Shown: positions 1-6,400, counted from the stretch's first letter. The stretch: 14,164 nt of DNA from Caryophanales bacterium (GCA_028726925.1 JAQYPI010000023.1:1-14164); one strand, 5' to 3'. Program-made: numbers and translations. Notes: generated by a model not told the origin, from the sequence alone.

Positions 1-35
1 CTTATTTCTTCCTCATGTTAAGATAACGAGAGTTT

Positions 36-830
36 ATGAGCACCATCAAAGAATACGTTGCCGCCCGCAAGGCTGCCATCGCCGAAGAAATCAAGGCGCG
101 GCTTCGCGCGCCCCACCTTTCGATTTTGCAAGTGAATGACAATCCTGCGAGCAATGCTTACGTCAATGGCAAGATGCGGGACGCAAAAGAGCTCGGGGTC
201 GAAGCCACGCTCCTATCTTTCCCGACGACCATCTCCGAAGATGAGCTTCTCGGTGAGATCCGGCGCCTGAACGACGATGCTTCCGTCGACGGAATCATCG
301 TGCAGCTTCCCTTGCCGCGCCACATCCGGGAAGAGGCCGTCAAGTGGACCATCGATCCAAGAAAAGACGTGGATGGGTTCCACCCTTGCACGACTTTCGA
401 GCCTTGCACCCCCAAGGGAATTGTCGAATACCTCTCCTCGGTCGGTTTCTCTTTCTCGGGGAAAAACGCGGTCGTCTTAGGACGTAGTAACATCGTGGGA
501 AAGCCGATGGCGAAGATGCTCTTGGCCCGTTCCTGCAACGTGACCGTCCTTCACAGCAAGACGTCCGAAGAAGACAAAGCCTTCTATCTTGCACATGCCG
601 ATCTTATCGTCGTCGCAATCGGCAAAATGCATTATCTCGATACTCATTTCACCTATAAGGATACCGCCATCATCGTCGATGTCGGCATCAATCGCGGGGA
701 GGATGGCAAACTGCACGGGGATGCCCTTCCGGCCCTTCCCGTCGCCTTGCAAACCCCGGTTCCCGGCGGTGTTGGCTTGCTAACCCGCCTCGCATTAATG
801 GAAAATGTCATGGAGGCTTCCAAGAAATGA
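36..830 (+). CDS. folD: Bifunctional methylenetetrahydrofolate dehydrogenase / methenyltetrahydrofolate cyclohydrolase FolD
   Basis: FolD interconverts 5,10-methylene-, 5,10-methenyl- and 10-formyl-tetrahydrofolate in the cytoplasm, using NADP. Visible family hallmarks are the catalytic Tyr42 and Lys46 in NAYVNGK, the VQLPLP motif with Gln90, Asp113 in DVDGFHP, the nucleotide-binding GRSNIVGKPMA (149-159) and TPVPGGVG near the C-terminus. At 264 residues it is shorter than the usual roughly 280. The loss is mainly in the loop between VDGFHP and PCTPKGI, which is only five residues here and lacks the usual Asn-x-Gly-x-Leu segment. The usual PGGVGPMT reads PGGVGLLT. The ATG at 36 is preceded by only a weak GAGAG, and an ATG at 14 meets a stop at once. 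The gene overlaps the next one by 4 bases (ATGA), so the two are probably translationally coupled. Identity is secure; effects of the shortened loop are inference. Confidence 0.95.
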   Translation: MSTIKEYVAARKAAIAEEIKARLRAPHLSILQVNDNPASNAYVNGKMRDAKELGVEATLLSFPTTISEDELLGEIRRLNDDASVDGIIVQLPLPRHIREEAVKWTIDPRKDVDGFHPCTTFEPCTPKGIVEYLSSVGFSFSGKNAVVLGRSNIVGKPMAKMLLARSCNVTVLHSKTSEEDKAFYLAHADLIVVAIGKMHYLDTHFTYKDTAIIVDVGINRGEDGKLHGDALPALPVALQTPVPGGVGLLTRLALMENVMEASKK

Positions 831-1438
831 AATTCTACATTGGCAATGAACACGTTTATGGGCTTGAGCGCGCCGTTAAGGCAAGCGGCAACCCCATGCG
901 CACCAAAATCGATACCTCGGAACCGACCGAGAAAGATTTCATCCGCGCGAGCAAACTCGGTGCTTGCCGGGGAGGTGAAGGCCATGACAATTACCTTAAG
1001 GGCATCACGGTCCAAGTCGATATCGTGGCACCTCTCTTTTGGTGGAAAGAAGCCCAACGGTATCACTGGTTCGACTTTGTCTCGAGCGAATCCACGATGC
1101 ATTGCCTCCTCAAATTCGACGTCTCTCAGCAATGTGTGGATGACACGGACCCCGTCATTCTCGAGAGGATGAAGGCTTTGATCGAAGAATACCTCGCGAT
1201 GCCAGAAGACTTAACCGACCCCATCCAGACCGCGAAGAAGAAGGAGAAGTGGCGCGTTCTCGTCGCCTCTCTCCCCTCGGGCTTCTGCCTTGGCGCGACC
1301 ATGGTCACGAATTACCAACAACTCAAGACCATGTATCATCAACGCCGCTTCCACAAGCTTCAGGAATGGCATGATTTCTGCGATTGGTGCGACACCCTTC
1401 CGCACTTCCAGGAATTGACGCACGCCGCGGATTATTGA
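827..1438 (+). CDS. ThyX-like (flavin-dependent thymidylate synthase superfamily) protein, divergent
   Basis: I recognise the layout of this 203-residue protein but cannot assign a proven activity. ThyX makes dTMP from dUMP with methylene-tetrahydrofolate, NADPH and FAD, and is marked by RHRxxSxNExSxRY. Here residues 79-92 (YHWFDFVSSESTMH) sit at the matching place, preceded by APLFWWKEAQ. The central His and one Ser align, but both flanking Arg and the final Arg-Tyr are replaced. Near the C-terminus, TNYQQLKTMYHQRRFHKLQEW (161-181) resembles the ThyX helix with Asn, Leu and Arg followed by AQWEIR. Cys, Trp and His are frequent (FCDWCDTLPHF). The protein starts inside the folD stop codon, which fits folate-linked chemistry. 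From memory, related proteins with a WWKEFDTYK...STMH signature occur in phages and Firmicutes, usually as hypotheticals. ThyX-fold membership is inference; catalytic activity is doubtful. Confidence 0.55.
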   Translation: MKFYIGNEHVYGLERAVKASGNPMRTKIDTSEPTEKDFIRASKLGACRGGEGHDNYLKGITVQVDIVAPLFWWKEAQRYHWFDFVSSESTMHCLLKFDVSQQCVDDTDPVILERMKALIEEYLAMPEDLTDPIQTAKKKEKWRVLVASLPSGFCLGATMVTNYQQLKTMYHQRRFHKLQEWHDFCDWCDTLPHFQELTHAADY

Positions 1439-1451
1439 GGAAAACGCATCC

Positions 1452-2210
1452 ATGGGTTCCCCATCTTCCGCATATACGTTGTTCGGATTCGATTTTGGGC
1501 ATAACGAAGGCCAGCGCGAGCTGATCCGCCTCATCAACATCGATCCCGTTTTGATGCCGGTCGTTTATTGCGTTGGCGGCGCTGGGACGGGCAAGACCTT
1601 CGCGACCTTGGCCGCGTGCCTCAATCTCGTCCGGGGCCCGCGCAACACGAGAAAGTTTAAAACGATTTTCTATATCCGCGAACCGGTTGAAATCGGGCAT
1701 CGACTCGGTTACCTGAAAGGCACGGAAGCAGACAAATACGGACCCTATCTTGGGCCGCTTCTTGATAACTACAACCACCTAATGGAGAACATCTCCCTCG
1801 ATAACGGGCACCCCATGCGCGAACCGAAGAGGAAGGACGCGATCATCGATGCTCCTCTTTATGACCGCCTTCCGAGTGATATCGTTCCCCTCGCCCCCGA
1901 ATTCATGCGAGGGCGTTCCTTCAACGATGCCCTTCTCATTGTCGATGAAGCCCAAAACATGACGTTGGATGAAATCCAGACCATGGTCACCCGCATCGGG
2001 AATCACAGCAAGATGATCTTGATTGGATCGCCAAACCAGATTGACGTCCCTGGCCAAACCGTGGAGAAAAACGATTTCGAGACCTCCTATGAAATCTTGA
2101 AGCCGACCGAGCTTGTCGGGTACGTCAAACTCGTGGAGCCGATGCGTACTTCCTTCGTCGTGGATTTCGATCTTCGCTTCGTCGAATACAAGGAAAAACA
2201 CCGAAAATAA
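1452..2210 (+). CDS. PhoH-like P-loop ATPase, stand-alone
   Basis: This 252-residue protein is the PhoH-type ATPase domain of superfamily-1-like NTPases, thought to act on RNA. The Walker A motif GGAGTGKT is at 42-49. The PhoH-specific REPVEIGHRLGYLKG and the PYLGPLLDNY stretch follow at about 76-107. PLAPEFMRGRSFNDA leads into the Walker B motif LLIVDEAQNM at about 161-170. After it, GSPNQIDVPG replaces the usual TGDxxQxDLP, so the motif Asp is Ser here. There is no PIN domain, and neither ybeY nor era, the usual chromosomal companions of phoH, is next to it. The start has GAGG at 1437-1440, overlapping the stop of the upstream gene, with 11 bases between. It is the last gene of the folD operon and ends at a terminator. 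Stand-alone phoH beside a thymidylate-synthase relative recalls phage nucleotide-metabolism modules; that origin is inference. Confidence 0.85.
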   Translation: MGSPSSAYTLFGFDFGHNEGQRELIRLINIDPVLMPVVYCVGGAGTGKTFATLAACLNLVRGPRNTRKFKTIFYIREPVEIGHRLGYLKGTEADKYGPYLGPLLDNYNHLMENISLDNGHPMREPKRKDAIIDAPLYDRLPSDIVPLAPEFMRGRSFNDALLIVDEAQNMTLDEIQTMVTRIGNHSKMILIGSPNQIDVPGQTVEKNDFETSYEILKPTELVGYVKLVEPMRTSFVVDFDLRFVEYKEKHRK

Positions 2211-2250
2211 AAGGGACGCCCATTCGAATTCGATGAGACGCCCCTTTTTT
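2206..2250. terminator. Bidirectional terminator between convergent genes
   Basis: The arms AAAAGGGACG and CGCCCCTTTT pair with one mismatch around the 10-bp palindrome TCGAATTCGA (about 2223-2232). A run of six T follows on the plus strand, and TTTTATTTT follows on the minus strand. It lies between the stop of the PhoH-like gene and the stop of the minus-strand membrane-protein gene, so it can end both transcripts. The imperfect inner stem lowers certainty slightly. Confidence 0.75.
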
Positions 2251-2252
2251 CG

Positions 2253-3062
2253 TTATTTCTTGTGCTCGATGGCTTTCGGCTCGTCCACGACTTCGATTTC
2301 CTTGATTTCTTTCTCGGTCTCGATCGTGGGCTCTTGCTTGGGACTCGCCGGTTCCTCGGTCTTGCTTTCTTCGACGGGGGAAGAGGGTTGGATATCTTCG
2401 TCTTTCGGTTCCTCGATGATTTTCTTCTCTTCCTTGCTCAGGCGGTGCAACTTGATCGCGGTGATGATGACTTGCGCGATGCCCGCGAGGGAGAAGATGG
2501 CCCCGGAGGTGATCAAGACGATTTGATTCGTGTCTTTCTGCGTGTAGAAGAGGACGAGGACGACGATGCCGACGGCCACGAGAATTGCCGCGAAGAGAAT
2601 CTCTAGGATCGGGATGAAGAGCTTTTGGCTTTTCTTGATGATCGTGATGACGGAGAAAAGGAGCATGAGGAGGCCGATCACGATGAGAAGGACCGCGATC
2701 GCGTTGATGATGAGGCGGGTGAAGATATCGTGGAAGATCATGATGAGGATGCCCGCGGTCAATTCGAATCCGCCGACAAGCATCACGCTTTCATCGGTTT
2801 CCTTGCCTTTGAAATTGACGCCTAGGACGATGCGAAGCGCGGCATCCATCGCCACAAAGGCTCCCACGACATAGGGGAGAACGTTGGAGATGACGACCTT
2901 GCTCGCGTCCCCGTCTTTGTCGTAAAGGACGCCGAACACGATGCTTAGGACGCCAGCGAGGAGGAGCAAGACCGCCTCGGCGAGATTCCAGATGCACCAG
3001 AATTTCTGGAAGTTGAAGGGTTTCTTTTCCTTCGGTGCTTTTGTTTTCTTTTCGGTGGGCAT
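2253..3062 (-). CDS. Six-segment membrane protein, DUF308/HdeD-like, with acidic cytoplasmic tail
   Basis: This 269-residue protein has a Lys-rich N-terminus (1-20) and about six hydrophobic segments at roughly 25-46, 58-80, 93-111, 116-142, 148-172 and 180-202. They fall in two-helix units with small-residue patches (AGVLSIVFGV, LVGGFELTAGILIM, ITSGAIFSLAGIAQ), as in the DUF308/HdeD family of inner-membrane proteins of poorly known function. Residues 205-269 form a hydrophilic tail dominated by Glu, Lys, Pro and Ser with no predicted fold. By the positive-inside rule both ends are probably cytoplasmic. The start is supported by AGAGG 11 bases before the ATG. It stands alone: its 5' side diverges from the aminopeptidase gene and its 3' side shares a terminator with the folD operon. 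The DUF308 assignment rests on overall pattern only; no function can be assigned. Confidence 0.7.
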   Translation of the reverse strand: MPTEKKTKAPKEKKPFNFQKFWCIWNLAEAVLLLLAGVLSIVFGVLYDKDGDASKVVISNVLPYVVGAFVAMDAALRIVLGVNFKGKETDESVMLVGGFELTAGILIMIFHDIFTRLIINAIAVLLIVIGLLMLLFSVITIIKKSQKLFIPILEILFAAILVAVGIVVLVLFYTQKDTNQIVLITSGAIFSLAGIAQVIITAIKLHRLSKEEKKIIEEPKDEDIQPSSPVEESKTEEPASPKQEPTIETEKEIKEIEVVDEPKAIEHKK

Positions 3063-3077
3063 AAACGTAGTTTCCTC

Positions 3078-3106
3078 TTGCGAGATATTGTATGACTAGT
3101 ATAAAT
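3078..3106 (+). promoter_or_regulatory. Probable sigma-A promoter for the M29 aminopeptidase gene
   Basis: TTGCGA (3078-3083) and TATAAA (3100-3105) are separated by 16 bases. They are followed by the ribosome site AGGAG (3117-3121) and the ATG at 3135. The same short intergenic stretch must also hold the promoter of the divergent membrane-protein gene; TACAAT and TATACT occur on the minus strand there but have no convincing -35. Confidence 0.5.
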
Positions 3107-3134
3107 ACTTTTGGTTAGGAGAAGTGAAAAAACA

Positions 3135-4361
3135 ATGAAGAAAACTTTGATGAAAAAATACGCTGAGCTCATCGTGCGCAGCGGAATCGCCCTCAAGAAA
3201 GGGCAATCCGTCATGATCAAGGCGAACGTCGACCAAGAGGCCTTTGTCGCCATGGTCATGGACGAATGCTATAAGGCGGGGGCGAAACACGTCCACGTGC
3301 ACTGGCTCTCGGAAGCCTGCCACCGCGTCGAGGTCAAGAAAGGGAAATTGTCTGCCCTCAAAGAAGTCCTCCCGATGGAAGAAGGGGAGCAGCGTTGGCT
3401 CACCGAGGATTTGCCTTGCCTCATCTGGATCGATTCGGACAACCCCGATGCCTCGAAAGGCCTCGATGCCAAGAAGATGGCCGAGATCCGCGTCGCCCAT
3501 TACAAGAAGAATGCCCCCTTCATCGAAGCACGTTCGAACCGTTATCAGTGGTGCATCGCCGGCGCCCCGAGCAAGGCCTGGGCAAAGAAGGTCTTCCCCG
3601 AAGAGTCGCCTGCCCGCGCCATCGAAAAGCTTTGGGAATCCATCCTTCTCACGTCTCGGGCAAGCGACGGGAACGGAATTGAGAACTGGAAAGAACATGA
3701 CCGCATCCTCAAGACCAAATGCGAGGCCCTCAACGCGCTTCGCCTGAAGGAACTCCATTACACCTCCAAGAACGGCACGGACCTTCGCGTCGGTCTCATC
3801 CCCGGGGTCATCTTCGAAGGCGGCGGAGAAAAGACGCTGGGCGGTACTTATTTCCAGCCGAACATTCCCTCGGAAGAATGCTTCACCTCGCCGCGCAAAG
3901 GCGAGGCGGAAGGCATCGTCTATAGCGCCAAGCCTCTTGCGTATCAAGGACACCTCATCCGCGATTTCTGGGTAAAGTTCGAAAACGGCAAAGCCGTCGA
4001 CGTCCACGCGGAAGAAGGGGAAGAAGCCCTTCGCTCGATCCTCAGCCTCGACGAAGGAAGCGCGTATCTTGGCGAATGCGCTCTCGTCCCGTACGATTCC
4101 CCCATCAACAACACGGGCCTTCTTTTCTACAACACTCTCTTCGACGAGAACGCTTGCTGCCACTTGGCTCTGGGTCGGGGTTTCACGAACCTCTATCCGG
4201 ATTTCGAAAAATACACGGAAGACGAGATCCATGGCTTCGGCATCAACAAATCCTTGAGCCATGTCGACTTCATGATCGGGTCGGAAGACCTGAACATCGT
4301 CGGCACCACGGAGGATGGACGCGAAGTCCAAATCTTCCGCGACGGCAATTGGGCTTTCTAA
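3135..4361 (+). CDS. M29-family metallo-aminopeptidase (AmpS / aminopeptidase T type)
   Basis: A cytoplasmic dimetal exopeptidase that removes N-terminal residues from peptides. The 408-residue length fits the family. The five expected metal ligands are all seen: a Glu in NIPSEECFTSP (247 or 248), Glu314 in LGECALVP, His343 in FDENACCHLALGRGF, and His376 and Asp378 in SLSHVDFMIG. The N-terminal half (KKYAELIVRSGIALKKGQ at about 6-23, and IKANVDQEAF) is also typical. An in-frame TTG at 3111 would add eight residues, but AGGAG at 3117-3121 lies just downstream of it and 13 bases before the ATG at 3135, so the ATG is chosen; ATG 3150 is a less likely alternative. The gene is transcribed alone from the 3078-3106 promoter. 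It probably takes part in peptide recycling. Substrate preference cannot be read from the sequence. Confidence 0.93.
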   Translation: MKKTLMKKYAELIVRSGIALKKGQSVMIKANVDQEAFVAMVMDECYKAGAKHVHVHWLSEACHRVEVKKGKLSALKEVLPMEEGEQRWLTEDLPCLIWIDSDNPDASKGLDAKKMAEIRVAHYKKNAPFIEARSNRYQWCIAGAPSKAWAKKVFPEESPARAIEKLWESILLTSRASDGNGIENWKEHDRILKTKCEALNALRLKELHYTSKNGTDLRVGLIPGVIFEGGGEKTLGGTYFQPNIPSEECFTSPRKGEAEGIVYSAKPLAYQGHLIRDFWVKFENGKAVDVHAEEGEEALRSILSLDEGSAYLGECALVPYDSPINNTGLLFYNTLFDENACCHLALGRGFTNLYPDFEKYTEDEIHGFGINKSLSHVDFMIGSEDLNIVGTTEDGREVQIFRDGNWAF

Positions 4362-4385
4362 GAGAGATGCATCGGAATCGGGGCT

Positions 4386-4451
4386 GTTGAAAAACCTAGT
4401 GGTTGATCAGCAGTCTCTTTTTTTTCATTCACCAACCTTAGGTTTTTCAAC
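4386..4451. repeat. Long inverted repeat after the aminopeptidase gene
   Basis: GTTGAAAAACCTA (4386-4398) and TAGGTTTTTCAAC (4439-4451) are perfect inverted 13-mers. Inside them GGTTG (4401-4405) pairs with CAACC (4433-4437), giving an 18-pair stem with a small bulge. The loop is about 27 bases and contains eight T. It begins 25 bases after the aminopeptidase stop. No T-run follows the stem, so it is not a classical terminator, though it could stop transcription or protect the 3' end. Its right arm is part of repeat copy 1. Confidence 0.8.
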
Positions 4452-4465
4452 ATGCTAAGCATGTT
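4441..4465 (+). repeat. Hairpin repeat, copy 1
   Basis: GGTTTTTCAACATGC (4441-4455), then TAA, then GCATGTT (4459-4465). AACATGC and GCATGTT form a perfect 7-bp stem with a 3-base loop. It shares 15 identical leading bases and the whole stem with copy 2. Confidence 0.8.
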
Positions 4466-4536
4466 ATGGTATTTTTAATTCAGTTTTGTCTCAAAAAAAC
4501 ATCGATGGCATCTGCAACGGCGGAAACGGATGGCGA

Positions 4537-4561
4537 GGTTTTTCAACATGCTTCGCATGTT
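4537..4561 (+). repeat. Hairpin repeat, copy 2
   Basis: GGTTTTTCAACATGC (4537-4551), TTC loop, GCATGTT (4555-4561). It is identical to copy 1 except in the three-base loop and begins 96 bases after it. A second hairpin follows immediately. Confidence 0.8.
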
Positions 4562-4582
4562 CCTTCGCCGATCTAGCGAAGG
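4562..4582. other. Short hairpin next to repeat copy 2
   Basis: CCTTCGC (4562-4568) and GCGAAGG (4576-4582) form a perfect 7-bp stem with a 7-base loop directly abutting repeat copy 2, making a tandem of two hairpins. No T-run follows. Function unknown. Confidence 0.6.
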
Positions 4583-4615
4583 AAGACCTTAGATAACGCA
4601 CAAGCCATTGCCTTC

Positions 4616-4661
4616 GAATCAAAAAAGCGTCAGTTCATCGAGTATCTGACGCTTTTGATTC
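4616..4661 (-). terminator. Terminator of the polymerase/YolD operon
   Basis: On the minus strand GAATCAAAAGCGTCAG (4661-4646) pairs with CTGACGCTTTTTTGATTC (4633-4616), a 16-bp stem with a two-base bulge and a 12-base loop. The GC-rich core is followed by six T on the minus strand, about 30 bases beyond the YolD-like stop. On the plus strand the trailing run is only TTTT, so action is best in the minus direction. Confidence 0.75.
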
Positions 4662-4667
4662 AGAGGA

Positions 4668-4679
4668 GTTTTTCAACAT
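4668..4679 (+). repeat. Hairpin repeat, partial third copy
   Basis: GTTTTTCAACAT (4668-4679) matches the start of copies 1 and 2 but then diverges (CCCC), so the hairpin part is lost. It lies directly before the YolD-like stop codon. Confidence 0.6.
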
Positions 4680-4690
4680 CCCCTTTTTCT

Positions 4691-5008
4691 TTAGACTCGT
4701 TCAAGGTTGACGAGTTGGGAAAAAGCGATCGATTTTCCTTTCATGGCGATTACCCTTCGCGTGACGTCGATGCGGTCCATCGACCCGAAAAGGGAATAAC
4801 GGTACCCGTCTTCCCAGTATTCGAGGCGGACTTCCTCCCTCGCGTAATGGACGAGGATCTCGTTGATTTCCTCTGCCCGGTCGGAAGAGATCCAAGGCTT
4901 CGGCTGCTTGTTTTTCTCGTAGCGCATGCGCGCCAAAATGGCGGATTGTTCTACGAGGGATTTATAGGGCTGGTATTTGACCATTCCCCGATCGCCGCCT
5001 TGCATCAT
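4691..5008 (-). CDS. YolD-like protein, partner of the Y-family polymerase
   Basis: This 105-residue protein matches the YolD-like family of Firmicutes. The conserved block is YQPYKSLVEQSAILARMRYE (12-31), followed by KNKQPKP, SSDRAEEINEIL and a beta-rich C-terminal half (EVRLEYWEDGYRYSLFGSMDRID and IAFSQLVNLE). YolD proteins are commonly encoded with UvrX/UmuC-type polymerases and are thought to be accessory, perhaps UmuD-like, factors; the biochemical role is not settled. The ATG at 5008 overlaps the polymerase stop (ATGA) and has GGGGG nine bases upstream, which supports it. A second candidate ATG at 4984, with AAGGCGG upstream, would remove eight residues and begin MVKYQPYKSL, close to typical family starts. 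The transcript ends at the 4616-4661 hairpin. Confidence 0.85.
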   Translation of the reverse strand: MMQGGDRGMVKYQPYKSLVEQSAILARMRYEKNKQPKPWISSDRAEEINEILVHYAREEVRLEYWEDGYRYSLFGSMDRIDVTRRVIAMKGKSIAFSQLVNLERV

Positions 5009-6255
5009 GCGTTATGTCCCCCAATCTGGGTGTGCTTCACCCGAATGGTCGAATCCTTCGTAAGGGAAGTTGCCCGGAGGACGGCGTTTCTCCCATAAAT
5101 CGTTTGGATGTCGTCCATGGTTGCGTAAAGACGTCTCCTCTCCTCGAGGTCTTCCGCGGGTTCGAAAAGGGAGTATTGCTGGGCCTCATAAGGGGAAAGG
5201 GAAGAGAACGTGATCCCGAGATGTCGGATGGGGGCGGCGCAAACGTGCTCGTTGAAAACGCTCAAGACCGCATCGTAAAGGATGTCGTTGTCGTCGTAGC
5301 GGATGTCCAAGGAGCGTTGACGCGAGAATCCCGGGACCATCGAAGAGGCCGAATAGCCGCAGAAGACGGAAACGCAGCCCGCTTTATACCCGGCTAGGCG
5401 CAGACGGAAACAAAGGTCGTCCGTCATCTCGCGCAGCAATAGTCTCGCCCCCTTTCGGTCGTAATCGCGATAAAGGGTTTGCCCGCAACTCAGATTTCTT
5501 TCCTTGGGGACGTATTTCTCGCGGATGTCCGTCTCGTCGATGCCGTTCGCAAGTCGATGGAGCTCTTGCCCCATCACCCCGAATTCCTTTTTTAAAAGCA
5601 GAGGATCCGTCTTGGCGAGCGCCTCCATCGAGTAAATCCCCATCTTCGCGAGATGCCGCGACGTCCCTCCCGCGATGCCCCAGATTTTCGTGATGGGACG
5701 AATGGACCAAAGCTTTTCCTTCACGTCCTTCTGGTACCATCTCGCAAGGTAGGGAGGACGTTTCTTTCCCTCGTTGTCGAGACAAATTTTCGCGAGGAAC
5801 ATATTGGGTCCCAAGCCCGCGGTCGCGAGCAAGCCGAGCTCGTCCTTGATCCGTTTCTGGATGCGACCCACGAGTTCCTCGGCGGTGCAATGATAAAGAG
5901 AAAGATAGGGACCTAAGTTCAAGAAAGATTCGTCGATTGAATAGACGTGCAAATCGCAATCATCGATGAAATCAAGAAATATCGACACGACTTTTGCGCT
6001 CATTTCGATGTAGTATCGCATTCTTGGCTTTGCGAAGATCATGCCGGGTACACGCGGCAAATCCTTGACGCGGCAGACGTTGGAACAGCCGTATTTTTCC
6101 TTGAGATAGGGAGTGACGCTCATGACGATCGTCGCTTCGGTGCGGTCCGGATCCGCGACGACGAGAGGCACGCTGAAAATGTCGAGCCCGCGCTCGGCGC
6201 ACTCGCAAGAGGCGTAGAAAGATTTCATGTCGATCACGGCGTAGACGTTTTCCAT
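5005..6255 (-). CDS. Y-family translesion DNA polymerase, UvrX/UmuC type
   Basis: An error-prone polymerase that copies past damaged bases. Starting at the ATG at 6255 it has 416 residues, typical of the family. Catalytic carboxylates are visible: Asp9 in VIDMKSFYASCE, and Asp108 and Glu109 in YSIDES. A helix-hairpin-helix-like segment (IWGIAGGTSRHLAKMGIYSM, about 191-210) and a little-finger region (about 250-355) follow. QYSLF at 360-364 fits the beta-clamp binding pentapeptide QL(S/D)LF. The IDMKSFYASCEC form rather than IDMDAFFASVE favours UvrX/UmuC over DinB. The frame stays open upstream to 6435, but that extension is low-complexity and the polymerase motif begins a few residues after 6255. 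No good ribosome site precedes this ATG; TATAGT lies nine bases upstream. I saw no obvious LexA box (CGAAC-N4-GTTCG). It is coupled to the YolD-like gene by a 4-base overlap. Confidence 0.92.
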   Translation of the reverse strand: MENVYAVIDMKSFYASCECAERGLDIFSVPLVVADPDRTEATIVMSVTPYLKEKYGCSNVCRVKDLPRVPGMIFAKPRMRYYIEMSAKVVSIFLDFIDDCDLHVYSIDESFLNLGPYLSLYHCTAEELVGRIQKRIKDELGLLATAGLGPNMFLAKICLDNEGKKRPPYLARWYQKDVKEKLWSIRPITKIWGIAGGTSRHLAKMGIYSMEALAKTDPLLLKKEFGVMGQELHRLANGIDETDIREKYVPKERNLSCGQTLYRDYDRKGARLLLREMTDDLCFRLRLAGYKAGCVSVFCGYSASSMVPGFSRQRSLDIRYDDNDILYDAVLSVFNEHVCAAPIRHLGITFSSLSPYEAQQYSLFEPAEDLEERRRLYATMDDIQTIYGRNAVLRATSLTKDSTIRVKHTQIGGHNA

Positions 6256-6319
6256 GGGCCACCCACTATAAAGGAAAAAAGTCGAAGAAATAGACTTGAT
6301 TTTTCTCGGCGAAAAAGGA

Positions 6320-6400
6320 GGGGTTGGAACCCGCTTGCGGGACTTACTTTGTTTCTTCCGTAACAAACGGGAAAAAGGAAGAAACGCGAAAAGAAAGTAA
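6320..6400. other. Structured non-coding stretch between polymerase and tRNA-Ala
   Basis: GGGTT (6321-6325) can pair with AACCC (6328-6332), or CCCGC (6330-6334) with GCGGG (6337-6341); the two share bases and exclude each other. Then TTACTTT plus TTTCTTCC (6344-6359) pair with GGAAGAAA plus AAAGTAA (6377-6400) to give 15 pairs with an asymmetric internal loop. No convincing gene is present from 6256 to 6540. It could be a small RNA, a leader in either direction or a remnant; no known RNA family is recognised. Confidence 0.4.

Noticed and set aside
3111..3134. TTG start for the aminopeptidase, eight residues longer
   Set aside because: The ribosome site AGGAG (3117-3121) lies downstream of this TTG and suits the ATG at 3135.
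3096..4331. 411-codon open frame antisense to the aminopeptidase gene
   Set aside because: It is the shadow of a real gene with full catalytic motifs. The antisense product has no recognisable domain and no ribosome site.
4386..4679. CRISPR array
   Set aside because: The repeats are only two full copies plus fragments, one inverted, with unequal spacing, and no cas genes are nearby.
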